Assembly: GCA_936450465.1 (NCBI GenBank)
Contig: OW388298.1
Coordinates: 13,098,895 to 13,162,894 of the forward strand
Source: Gibbula magus
Taxonomy: Eukaryota; Mollusca; Gastropoda; Trochida; Trochidae
DNA: 64,000 bases
Reading direction: 5' to 3'
Part shown: piece after piece, positions 48,201-56,503 of the stretch
How positions within the stretch are numbered: position 1 is the first letter of the stretch
How the letters are laid out: each line of letters opens with the position of its first letter
The notes under the pieces: generated by a model
Told to the model about the DNA's origin: nothing
What the model saw: only the letters and a program-made list of their open reading frames with translations
Database searches by the model: none
Translations under genes and position numbers: made by a program

Positions 48201-49552
48201 TGAACAAATAATTCTCGGGAAATGTCCCCTCTACGGTTCCGTAGGTGACTGTTCATAAAGCGTTCAATTTTCTTCCAAAATTCATTTACATTTAATGAAA
48301 ACATGCTTAACACTTTCTGGTTCAGAATCACAAAAAGAGCAAATATTTAACTCTATTATTTTCATCTGCAACAGCTCTCTTCTAGTGTAAATTGCTCTAT
48401 TTATAAATCTGTACTGAATATCTAAAAGTTTCACATCCTTAGTAGAGTTTCTGTACTTTTTACACACATTTATCCATGATATATGTGTATCAAGTTCATT
48501 CTGCCATTTTTGACAAACATTAAGTGGGGTGGCATTAGTTAGAGTTTATCATAGAAGACTCTACTTCCCTTCCTTTGAGAAAGTAATTCTTGAAGAATTT
48601 GGCACAAGGAGAGGTTTTGTGTACACTTTGAATGGGATAAAAGGGTGTTTTTCCACATTTTGGGAATATTTAGAATGGTTCTGTTGTAATCAAGAATGGT
48701 TCCTTTGATGCGATAAAGTGTTTTTATTTCACTAAAAGGCAAAAAGTCATTATCACCCCAAATATCCCTAATTGTATGAATACCTCTATTAAACCAACTT
48801 TCAATCAAGAGATTACTGTTTCTAAAGTCTGATGATTCAACCATAATGGTTCAGCAAATATTTCTTCTGTATGATAAATATTGACTACATGCATATGTTG
48901 TTGTTAATAATATTTACTCCACAAAGATATTTGTATTTTGTAGAAATAAGACATTTAAAATGAAAACGTTTCTACACTTTTAATTTCAAGGTATCTGTTC
49001 TTTCAATTTTGAAAATTGACTAAATAAATTAATAAAATATCATTCTGACTTTAAAATCATTCTTTTTTATATATTTTTTGAATCACATAAAAACATTGAA
49101 TCGATATGAGAATGATTTATTTGTCAATTCTAAAAACTTACAAATAGGCGGTCATGTTTTGAATATGTGTCATTTCGAAACGTTGACAGTGTATCTATTG
49201 TTAGAGGAGTAAGCTCCGAACATCGCCATTTTACAAAACAGGTGCGATCATGCGAATTAACCATACAAATGATACATCGATCGAAAACAACAAGATGTAA
49301 ACAAACCAATTGTACAATCTCGAATAAAGAATCAACAAAACAAATTTCAAAATGCACGAAAAGTAAACAAAACATGACATTACATGAGGCTGGTGACCTA
49401 CTAAAGTCAACATCAAACGCCAGAGCAAGCAGCTACTGGGACCACGTATGTTCGCTTCAAATATTCGTTAAATACTTACAATCGACGGATAGAACTGAAG
49501 TTATAAGAAACGTCAGACATATTCCCGCTTGACAGAATGCCGAGATCTTCAT
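36275..49552 (-). CDS. Two-Ig-domain surface protein, five exons, probably GPI-anchored (paralogue A)
   Basis: Manual model on minus: exon 1 49552..49480 (donor T|GTAAGT), exon 2 46767..46387 (acceptor TTCTTTTCAG, donor T|GTGAGT), exon 3 45436..45294 (acceptor ATTATAG, donor AAG|GTAAGA), exon 4 43178..42995 (acceptor TTCAATAG, donor CAG|GTACGG), exon 5 36360..36275 (acceptor CTGTCCCCAG). Phases 1-1-0-1 join cleanly to 867 bp, 288 aa. Residues 1-24 are a signal peptide (MKISAFCQAGICLTFL). Ig1 is roughly 25-151, with C in 'NVHCRF' and C in 'NVSCVEATKYTC'. Ig2 spans exons 3-4 ('KIMCRGKIGKPVREWFWFKY' to 'HMFRCTAG'). The tail 'TCLVISTLLYTMAVLW' suggests GPI attachment or a short membrane anchor; the final NQGR is unusual for GPI. 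Ig1 resembles Ig domains of molluscan fibrinogen-related proteins, but no fibrinogen domain is present. A recognition role is inference. Confidence 0.85.
36437..37095 (-). mobile_element. Pearl-like element with ~160-bp core units, in intron-flanking DNA
   Basis: 'GTGAATGGC' recurs at 36693 and 36853 (160-bp period) with 'AAAATTTGCATAAATTATGC', giving about three units. These are followed by a GGACGGACGCACGG microsatellite and a terminal inverted word pair 'CCGCTGTATATTCCG'/'CTTCGTAGCGGGGG' then TATAATAAT. The long minus-strand open frame here only translates this repeat. The units contain the octamer ATGCAAAT. It lies inside intron 4 of the Ig gene. Confidence 0.75.
37144..40556 (-). mobile_element. 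Pearl/Helitron-like element with ~21 tandem 145-bp units (3.4 kb)
   Basis: This is the inverse of 19781..20966, with the same ends: 'CTTCATTGATTTATTATCTA' at the left, and a (ACGG)-type run plus 'GGGCCTTTCAGGCCTGATGAGC' hairpin at the right. Unit landmarks are 'GAATCCCCATTAGCCAAGGA', 'GTCTGCACACAACTTTTCAG' and 'TGGAGAAGAAGATGAAAATA'. Units alternate between 'AAACATGTGACC' and 'AAGGATGTGACC' types, giving a 290-bp repeat in 38325..39087. The rare variant 'GTCATGAAAGC' at 38170 and 39331 marks an eight-unit block copied within the array. It forms over half of intron 4 of the Ig gene. Confidence 0.9.
40580..40854 (-). mobile_element. Complete tRNA-derived SINE with 13-bp target duplication
   Basis: On minus, the head reads GGCGGGATAGCGCAGTGGTT then 'CGGCTTCGGATC' and 'ATGGTTCGAATCCCGCC' (A-box and B-box positions, Arg-like). 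It is followed by the body shared with 4385..4624 and a CTCAC tail. AAATCTAACTTGT flanks it directly at 40580..40592 and 40842..40854, a 13-bp duplication typical of LINE-type retroposition. Confidence 0.93.
40862..40945 (-). other. tRNA-like sequence (pseudo-tRNA or SINE head)
   Basis: On minus: 'CTTTAGCTCAACTGGCAGAG' (A-box-like), 'GACTTTAACTCGGAAGTCC' and 'TTGGTTCGAATCTTGCTC' (B box). The order matches a tRNA, but the acceptor and anticodon stems do not close well, so a functional tRNA is unlikely. Confidence 0.5.
41085..41144 (-). mobile_element. Second SINE head, interrupted by a MITE
   Basis: On minus, 'GGGATTGCGCAGTGGTTATA' and 'TTTGGCTTCGGATCATTAGA' are a diverged copy of the tRNA-like head at 40775..40838. 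The element at 41145..41518 is inserted at its 5' edge. Confidence 0.65.
41145..41518. mobile_element. TIR element with 9-bp target duplication, long form (374 bp)
   Basis: Ends CATCCTCGGTTACCCAGGGT and ACCCTGGGTAACCGAGGATG are perfect inverted repeats that continue ('TATGCTCCGTTACTCTCC' / 'GGAGAGAAACGGAGCACATA'). TCCCTCCCC is directly repeated at 41136..41144 and 41519..41527. Nine-base duplications fit Mutator-like elements. No transposase. The 99-bp sibling is at 59425..59523. Confidence 0.93.
41950..42312. mobile_element. TTAA-flanked MITE, family A, complete (363 bp)
   Basis: TTAA at 41950 and 42309, with ends AGGGGCAGTAGCACGTTTTT and 'AAAACATGCTACTGCCCCTT'. It is one of the best-preserved copies and lies in intron 4 of the minus-strand Ig gene. 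Confidence 0.95.
42621..42930. mobile_element. TTAA-flanked MITE, family C, complete (310 bp)
   Basis: TTAA at 42621 and 42927, with ends AGGGACACTGCGTCGAGGAT and ATCCTCGACTCAGTGTCCCT. It contains an extra ~70-bp block ('CCCAACCGTAGTGTTTTCAC' to 'GTGAAAGG') absent from 13980..14211 and present alone at about 55634..55705, a nested insertion. Confidence 0.92.
43500..43870. repeat. Fold-back element with CGAGCGAAAGCGAG core
   Basis: 'CCTGTTTGATAACATGTTTA' / 'AACATGTTATCAAACAGG' and 'AAACTCGTGAATGG' / 'CCATTCACGAGTTT' are mirrored around 'ACGAGCGAAAGCGAGTTAAA'. The 3' part has 'ATGACGTCACGCG' and ends at 'TTGAGTAATAATAG'. It sits in intron 3 of the minus-strand Ig gene. Confidence 0.75.
43930..45180. 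repeat. 33-bp tandem array, about 38 units
   Basis: The unit carries 'ATGATGTCATAAATCATGAG' and 'ACATCACAATGCC', with variants CATTAA/CATAAA and AATGCC/AAGGCC/AAGGTC. Many units hold ATGACGTCAT or ATGATGTCAT, which resemble CRE/ATF half-site palindromes. The array fills most of intron 3 of the minus-strand Ig gene (43179..45293). Confidence 0.97.
46259..46371. repeat. Fold-back element 16 bp from the exon 2 donor
   Basis: 'ATAGAAGACTCGTTGTCGTG' with 'CTTTATCG' is mirrored by 'CGATAAAGCAGTCC' with 'AACTCGTCTTCTAT', and the loop has 'GCCCTTCGTGTTTTATGC'. A related inverted word pair lies at 46020..46080. Placement in intron 2, 16 bp downstream of the GTGAGT donor, could affect splicing. Confidence 0.7.
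47385..48880 (-). mobile_element. 5'-truncated non-LTR retrotransposon (LINE) 3' fragment
   Basis: On minus, reading from about 48880: 'EEIFAEPLW', then after a frameshift 'SWFNRGIHTIRDIWGDN' and 'LYRIKGTILDYNRT', then 'CSFCDSEPESVKHVFIKC' (zf-RVT finger), typical of the region after the reverse transcriptase. The coding end ('LAKKYIHISSNKQ' to 'CLLE') follows beyond an inserted fold-back element. It finishes in an (AAATT)n run at 47385..47505, a microsatellite tail. The RT core itself is absent. It looks like an L1/Tx1-like clade, but assignment is tentative. Located in intron 1 of the minus-strand Ig gene. Confidence 0.8.
47778..48243. mobile_element. Fold-back element of CGTGGCCACG palindromes inserted in the LINE (466 bp)
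   Basis: Long inverted ends (TACGGAACCGTAGAGGGGAC to 'CGAGAATTATTTG', mirrored at 48200..48243) surround about 17 copies of CGTGGCCACG spaced about 21 bp. GGTGAC stands directly on both sides (47772..47777 and 48244..48249). Removing the element and one GGTGAC leaves the LINE frame continuous across the site ('ERFMNSH' into 'LIDCDITISD'). Confidence 0.95.
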
Positions 49553-50083
49553 TTTTGATAAAATCTTGAGAAATTTCTCTCTACCTGTCGTCGCACCTGT
49601 AAGGTGAAATTAACACTGAGTTGAGCTTGAACTTCTCCTTACAACGACTGTAGGACTCGCATGCTGACCCGCGCTGTTGAATGACATTCGTGATATATTA
49701 ATCATTCGAGCATGTGTCAACGCGAACATGACTCTATATAATCGCATCATGATATCAATTTCGTTTGGGCTGAATTTCAATTTAAAATTTCTGAGGTCAA
49801 TCGTTTCTTTAATAATTTGTTTACACATGTCTTTTTTACATTAATAAAATCCAAGTAAATCATTTTTTTTAATTAGAAGTAGATATATAAGCATTTCAGA
49901 ACATGAGAGGTGATAATACACAATATTTGGATTTCAACTTGATCAACTTGTCGAGAGGATGATGAGGATGCTGCTGCTGATGACGTTGTGTGAAAATAAA
50001 GAAAATGATCATAAATCCAGAGTTCTTGTATTGTATTGTTATTGTGTGCGAAAATCAAAATGTATATAAGACCTTGTCTGAAA

Positions 50084-50114
<31 letters not shown>

Positions 50115-50191
50115 ATGAATGAATGAATGAATGAATGAATGAATGAATGAATGAATGAATGAATGAATGAATAAATGAATGAATGAATGAA

Positions 50192-50278
<87 letters not shown>

Positions 50279-50723
50279 TGATTTTGTAAAAAGAAGTTTT
50301 GTTCTAGATACATAGATCATACAATAAATATGTATAGTATATAGTCATTAGAAACGAGCATATATCCGAGGTGCCCATGTCGCGATTTAAAGTGCTCTTA
50401 TTCCAGAAATATGTCTATATATAAATATGGGGAAATGAATGATTTAGTCTTTAGACTTTTACATTAGTTTTTTTCTGCACATTGGCCATGGGATAGGTAT
50501 CCGGCAATGTCATTTCACCAACAAAAAAATATTCGATGGATCATAAATAATATTCATTATATCCGGGTGGATATCTGTGGTCACTGCTGTATACAGATAA
50601 ATCCGTCAGCTCTTAATTACGCAACAGCTATAAACGTCATATGCACTTTTAGAAAAAATATCTCATGTGCATAAACATCAATATTTAAGACCAGAGAAGT
50701 TTTCAAGTTGTTAGAAGAATCTT
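49553..50723. other. Upstream region of minus-strand Ig gene; no other gene
   Basis: This begins the divergent ~7-kb interval between the two Ig genes. No TATA box or clear promoter could be assigned. A tetranucleotide microsatellite occupies 50082..50272. The rest has no recognised content. Confidence 0.5.
50082..50272. repeat. Compound (AAAT/AATG)n microsatellite
   Basis: About 48 tetranucleotide units: AATA runs flanking a central block of AATG units, with interleaved switches. Minus-strand frames read through it as runs of 'YLFI' and 'FIHS', which are artefacts. Confidence 0.98.
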
Positions 50724-51215
50724 TTAAAGGTACATCCATTGTGTTGTTTGGGGTCAAATATGGCAAACGTTATAGATGGTCTTATTTCAACGACAAGTAC
50801 CAACTGTTACCGAAAAGTACCATTTAAATGATACTCGACTTAGTATATTGACGATATGAATGTAAAAGTATCGATTGCTGATCGAAAACCGGACAATGAA
50901 CAGCGTGTGGCGCGCGCCAATGAGTACTTTTTTAATCTTATTTAAACCTGACAAAATAACAAATTTGGGTTGATAATGTTCAATAGGTCATATAACTACT
51001 GTGCATGTGAATAGGACGTGCACTTTCGGTTTCTGCACATGCATAATGATGTTACTCGATTTTAATTGGAAACTAGTAATTATGATATGTTTGGCGATTG
51101 AGGATGAATATACAAGCTGAGTGAATTTGTTTGCATTGTAAATAGCACATATGATGTGTTGGAACGTATTAAAGCCAAATAAAAATGTTATGAAACACAA
51201 TGGATGCACCTTTAA
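50724..51215. mobile_element. TTAA-flanked MITE, family B, complete (492 bp)
   Basis: TTAA at 50724 and 51212, with ends AGGTACATCCATTGTGTTGT and 'GAAACACAATGGATGCACCT'. Body words 'GAAAACCGGACAATG' and 'GCACTTTCGGTTTCTGCA' recur at 6660..7167 and, inverted, at 52147..52579. Confidence 0.9.
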
Positions 51216-51582
51216 GAAATAAACATCTTGCTTGTTACTGCAATACATTGTTCCAGTCTTATTAAATATTGTACTGAGGAATGAACTTTGCAAAATAATG
51301 TCAAGCGGGATACGAACGTGTTCTGTAGATTCCTCGCCACCACGACGTATTTGGGAGGAAACCTCCGAACGATATGAGTTCGTATCCCGGTAGTTGCACT
51401 AGATGCGACTTTTATTCCTCGGAAAACGGTCGATTTCAATCAGACTGGACCTTGTTCGAACAGGAATGCGATTAGGGGTGAAAGGATATCGTGACCTATG
51501 CTATTGCGATAGTTTATTAATAAACGAAATGAAACAATTCCACAATGAACAAAGTTTTATTGTCTTTGCTTTAAAATCACTT

Positions 51583-51680
51583 CCCAGATAACACACAACC
51601 GGTGGGCCACTTGCTACTCACCAGTGGCAAGCCACCAGCTATCTGCCACCAGTTGCCCACTAGGGGGTGTGTTATCTGGG
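51583..51680. mobile_element. Fold-back element of CCACTGGTGG palindromes, short form (98 bp)
   Basis: Ends CCCAGATAACACACAACC and 'GGTGTGTTATCTGGG' are inverted repeats, and the interior matches parts of 31053..31369. Confidence 0.88.
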
Positions 51681-52146
51681 TTATTACAAAGTGAGAGAAC
51701 TAATAACTCTTTGATGGAAACACATCACCTTAGTCTGCAAGTTTTCAAGCCCTCCATGCAGCATTTATGTGCGAATTTTACTTTTAAATTCAAGTAAGCA
51801 ACTGATTTCACTAAACTATTAAAACTATCGGTCATTAGCCATTTGAAAATAATAATATCGCTAAAGTGGGCCTACTATTTGCACATCAACTATCGCAATA
51901 AGTCGATAGTTCGACCTATTGTGACAATTCTAGTAGATGCTATGCTATGCTATGAAGAAATGTTGTGTGTAGTGAACCCTCTTATTATGATGAGAATAAA
52001 GTTAACAATTAACAATGAACATGGTCGCATGCATATACATGCCATGTGCTTTTTGTGTAATATTTATCGCCCCTCACGTGGTTCAAGTTTACATCCATCA
52101 GCTTCACGTTCGTATTGATGGTACATTATCAAGCAAAGTTTACTGT

Positions 52147-52579
52147 TTAAAGATAACTCCATTGTGTTTCATAAAATTTCATTTGGCTGAAATACGTGCC
52201 AACATACGATATGTGCTGATTTCAGTTCAATAAGTTCACTGAACTTGCATATTCATTCCCAATAGCAAATTATATCACAATTACTACTTTTTAAGTAAAT
52301 TGATCAACATCATTATACATGTACAGAAACCGAAATTACACGTCCTATTTATATGCACAGTAGTTATAAGACATATTAAACACTAGCAACCCAAACTTAT
52401 CTGTTTGTATGGGGGAAAAGGGTTTCCAAAATTACGTTTGACCAACTGACGCGCCCCACACGCGGTGTATGCGCATTGTCAGTACATGGTAACAGTCAGT
52501 ACTTCTCAAAAGATTAACATCATTTATAACGTTTGGCATATGTGACCCACAACAACACAATGCATGGATGTACATTTAA
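52147..52579. mobile_element. TTAA-flanked MITE, family B, inverted copy (433 bp)
   Basis: TTAA at 52147 and 52576, with ends AGATAACTCCATTGTGTTTC and 'CAATGCATGGATGTACAT'. It is inverted relative to 50724..51215, about 930 bp away. Confidence 0.85.
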
Positions 52580-53144
52580 GTATATGTTGTATATGACAAA
52601 GTGGCCAGGTTCGGTAAAGCTTATTCCTTTTAGACAGACATATTTATTCAATATAAGTTCTTTGGCCCAAAATACAGAAAATTCCAGGTAACATTGCTGT
52701 AACACATGATATACAAACAAATGATGTTTAGTATTTCTGTGTCTTGTTTAATATGCTTTAAATAAAAAAAATATTGAAACTTTATGTAACAAAACATAAT
52801 TTTGAGATGAAATAAGGGAAATAAAATTATGTTGACAGTTAGAATTAATGTATATTAAAGTATTAGTATATTCCTATTATAATTCATTAATTAAATGCTT
52901 TACGTCATCCCTTTAAACATTAAGTCAAATCAAACCACGTCTTTATTACTCGGCAAGACATACATGCATAATCTATTTTGTTTGGGCATGTGATGCGCCC
53001 ATAAAATCAGCAGGCGCGTTCTACGGGTATACAAATCTATCAGCTCTTCTAAAACTCGACACGTCCTTTGAAATATTGACAATGATCTATAAAAAAAATC
53101 ACGAACAAAATAACCTTACAACAGCCGTCTGTTTCATAACAGTG
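52580..53144. other. No feature recognised
   Basis: AT-rich spacer without supported features. Confidence 0.4.
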
Positions 53145-53870
53145 AGCGATTAAATCGCTCAATTGAGCGCTCATTCCCTCCTGAATGACACAAAGAGATA
53201 CCTCGAGGCTTGCTCCCTTTGCTACGTAGCGCTACAATCGCTTATTGAACATGGCCCAGGTGTCTATTTAGAAAATGTTATATAGTGCAATTTCTCTGCT
53301 TTAAAATGAGCTATCGAACGTGTCTGTATCGTCAGTATTTTTCCCTCCTGAATGACACAAAGAGATACCTCGAGGCTTGCTCCCTTTGCTACGTAGCGCT
53401 ACATTGAACAATCGCGTTCAAGAGCGGTTTAAAAGTAATCGCTTATTGAGCGATGACTTTTAATAACAATAATAAATAATAATAATATACATTTTAACGC
53501 CTTATATCCAGTACAAGCACTGCTCAATGGCGGTACAATTATTACCCTGAAGGAATTGTACTTTCGGTGCCGCTACTAAGCGCTCCGCGCGACCATATAG
53601 GTCCGTACCTCCCGTGTTCAGGTACCCATTTAAACAACTGGGTGGACTGAGTGCAATGTGGATGAAGTGCCTTGCCCAGGGGCAGAACACAGTATATAAG
53701 ACCCAGGTCACAAATGTTTGGTGTCTCCACCGGGATTCGAACCCGGGCCGTTGGCGTGAGAGGCAAGCATGCTAACCACAACACCACTGTGCTCCACACA
53801 ACGCTTATTGAACATGGCCCAGGTGTCTATTTAGAAAATGTCATATAGTGCACCTGATATATTGTTTTTC
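53145..53870. repeat. Nested GCGAT fold-back element carrying a SINE
   Basis: 'CCTCCTGAATGACACAAAGA' to 'CTACGTAGCGCTACA' occurs at 53176 and again at 53344. 'CGCTTATTGAACATGGCCCA' occurs at about 53239 and 53813, the second followed by the same ~45 bp. This implies a local duplication of a GCGAT-family element (compare 55762..55978) followed by insertion of the SINE at 53470..53800. Confidence 0.65.
53470..53800 (-). mobile_element. tRNA-derived SINE (Glu-like head) with ATT tail
   Basis: On minus: 'GTGGTTAGCATGCTTGCC' (A box), 'TCTCACGCCAACGG', 'CCGGGTTCGAATCCCGG' (B box), then 'GGGCAAGGCACTTCATCCAC' and 'AATGGGTACCTGAACACGGG', and a tail of AAT/ATT units. The head resembles tRNA-Glu(CTC), but the intact cloverleaf is lost. 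Confidence 0.85.
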
Positions 53871-55761
53871 AAACAGTTTGTCCATGTTGGGGCGTGGTAA
53901 ACAAAATTCATGAAACGTCGCCTATGCAGAATAAAAGAATAAATATTTTAAATTTTAAATATTTTTCATCATAACATCTTCTTGAATGCCACTCAAAGAG
54001 AAAAAAAATGAAATTGAAAACAAAAAGCGACTAGTCACCAGCACTGGATCACAGGGGCTTGTATTGTCGAAAAACTAAGATTGATTGAAAACATATTTTA
54101 TTCATTTAAGAAATGGATTGGGCACAAGTTATAAAACTTATAGAAGCTCTCTCCACATAATCGACAAATAGTTGACAAGGCTAAAATACATAACACAATG
54201 TCATGCAGAAGAGAATTTAAAAATCTACAAAGTGAAGTAGACATAGTTTGAGTGGGTTAGCATGTAATATACATAATTAAGGCAACACACAATTAGAAAT
54301 ATTGCTCTTAAAACAAATACATTATGAATATGGTTAAAACATACATTTGTATTTATGTATTAATTGAACCGCTGATTCTTTCCAATGAATTTATGAATTT
54401 GGTGAAACATGTTTTCATTGACTGGTTGTGGTTGTGGTTGTGGTTGTGGAAGATTTAGATTGTCATACAGGATTGTATACTATTTAGATCAAATTCTGCC
54501 TTTAAATTTCTAAATGGAGAAAGCATATGAAGCTCCTTATGCTATATACGCGACTTCATATGCTTTCTAATCGCTAGTTTTTCGACAATAGAAGCACCGG
54601 TGTACCGGATGCATCAGCCCCCAAGACCTCGACAGAAACGAAGTCAACAACTGGTAGTTTAATTAGAGCCCCATCAAAACAGACAGCCAGACGCAGCTTA
54701 CGATTTTCTTTTCGCCTTACTTTTTTGTACAATCAATCGCTCAGCGATTTATGAGAGATACAGTGTACACAAAACAACCAAAATACATTTAGCGACAAGT
54801 CGCCATATTGAATTTACCATGCATATCTACTTCATTTTATAATGTTAGTTACTATTTTGTAGAAAGAAATATATTACCTCAATTATTTTGATCTTTTTAT
54901 TGCAAATGTGGTACAACACGCTCGCATGATCAAAACTTTATTTAGATGACAATCAGAGGCATGGAAGAGCTCGTAAAATCATCAACCTGCAACATGAGTT
55001 AAGGAACAACTCTTCTGCAACGTTTTCATATAACGTCTTTTATTGTTAGGTATGATTTTACTATAAACATGTTAAAAGAAAAGTGAGTAAAACGATAGTC
55101 AAAGAATCTTTAACAATTAACCTTTCTTTGTTTTCAATATATCATTATAAACAGTATCTTAACCATGAATTTTCTTGATTAGTCTAAAGTCGTTCACCAC
55201 AAATAAATACTCACAATTCGGTGAAAATTATATCAAACTTTCAAATATACAAGTACATGTATTATTGATATGTCCTACTTTCAATGATATTAGGAACATT
55301 TATACCTATAGCTACTACTATATATAGACGTCCTAGTTTGTTTACATTTCAAGAACTTCTAAATAGTGACTGTAAAATTCTTAATTTCAAGTTAGCAAAA
55401 TATGTGTATCTTGTATTGAAGTCATTTAAATAATATGTTGAACTCTAGTATATCTTAGGCTCTGTTGTACATTGATCACTAACTAGCATTGTGTACATTT
55501 ATACTGTTCTTCACCATGCTGAGAAATTATGTTGATTGACAAATGTATAATTTGACTAATTGTCTAATAACGAATCTGTCTGTCTGTAGGGTTTTCCTTA
55601 CATCTGAGGTTGGCAGTTAAGTTTACTAATTCAAGTTGAATCTACGTTACCCAACCGTAGTGTTTTCACCTTACGCAAGGGGAACCTCAGCTAAAGGTGT
55701 TTGTGAAAGGAGATGTCATCCTTATCAAAAGGTATACTATACGGTTGAAATCTTAGAAATA
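53871..55761. other. No gene; (GGTTGT)n at ~54423..54450
   Basis: It contains a short GGTTGT microsatellite and, at 55634..55705, a lone copy of the block 'CCCAACCGTAGTGTTTTCAC' also nested in the MITE at 42621. No gene is supported. The inverted words 'AAAGCATATGAAGC' / 'CTTCATATGCTTTC' near 54523..54570 form a short palindrome. Confidence 0.5.
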
Positions 55762-55978
55762 GGGCCGTGTTCAAGAGAGGTTTCAAAGTAATCGCTCAAT
55801 TATAGCGATTACTTTAGCACCTCTCTTGAACGCGATTGCTCAATGTAGCGCTTCGTAGCAAAGCGAGCGAACTTTGAGGTTTTGCACCGTGTCGTTCAGG
55901 AGAGAATGAGCGCTACTTGAGCGCTACATTGAGCAATCAATGAGCGATTATAAGCGCTCGCTGTTATGGAACGGAGCC
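55762..55978. mobile_element. GCGAT-family fold-back MITE
   Basis: Ends GGGCCGTGTTCAAGAGAGGT and 'GTTATGGAACGGAGCC'. The inside is a set of overlapping inverted repeats (CAATTATAGCGATTACTTT, 'GAGCGCTACATTGAGC', 'AAGCGCTCGC'). Copies at 60440..60646 and 61426..61650 share this order. Confidence 0.8.
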
Positions 55979-56503
55979 AAGGTTAACTTTTGTGAAAGCA
56001 GGCCAATGATACATGTCATACAATACTTTTCAGCTCGCATATATATATGTGTTTGGGAACTTGGTGAGGGATGTCCATAAACATAGTTTTCGGGAGAGCG
56101 ACATATTTGGGTTTGAACTCGAGGACCATGAAACAGCGTACCGTTGTTATGGTAACGAGATATATACGATAGAAGCTGTTTGCCAAAACGACACAAAGGG
56201 TTTCGATTAATATCTCAGATTGAAAAATAATATACCCTCGGAATCTCATATTCGGGGGCATAACATTAAATAAGGAAACTCGTTATTAAGATTTAATTCT
56301 TCAGGTTATTCGGGGTCACAAATTCCAAGCTGCGAATGTAGCAAGACAGCCACAAAGAGTGGTCACTAAGCGACCCCTCTGCACTGCAGAGAGATGCCAA
56401 AGAGCAACGCTAGCGTAACAAAGGCAATGAACCAGGCTGGAATTTTTATTCATTTCGTTAGTGAAAACAATCGGATATACACGGGCGTTACAGAACAGTT
56501 GTA

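Noticed and set aside
47814..48207. Overlapping ORFs on both strands with SWPRDN/LVATTYY repeats
   Set aside because: Products of the CGTGGCCACG palindrome array.
49873..50320. 146-codon and 93-codon minus-strand ORFs of YLFI/FIHS repeats
   Set aside because: They are translations of the AAAT/AATG microsatellite.
51300..51400. tRNA-like inverted words around 'GCGGGATACGAACGTG' and 'GAGTTCGTATCCCGG'
   Set aside because: Only a short inverted pair with one weak B box; not enough for a tRNA or SINE call.
53730..53800. Functional tRNA-Glu
   Set aside because: The head continues into a SINE body with an ATT tail and its acceptor stem is not conserved.
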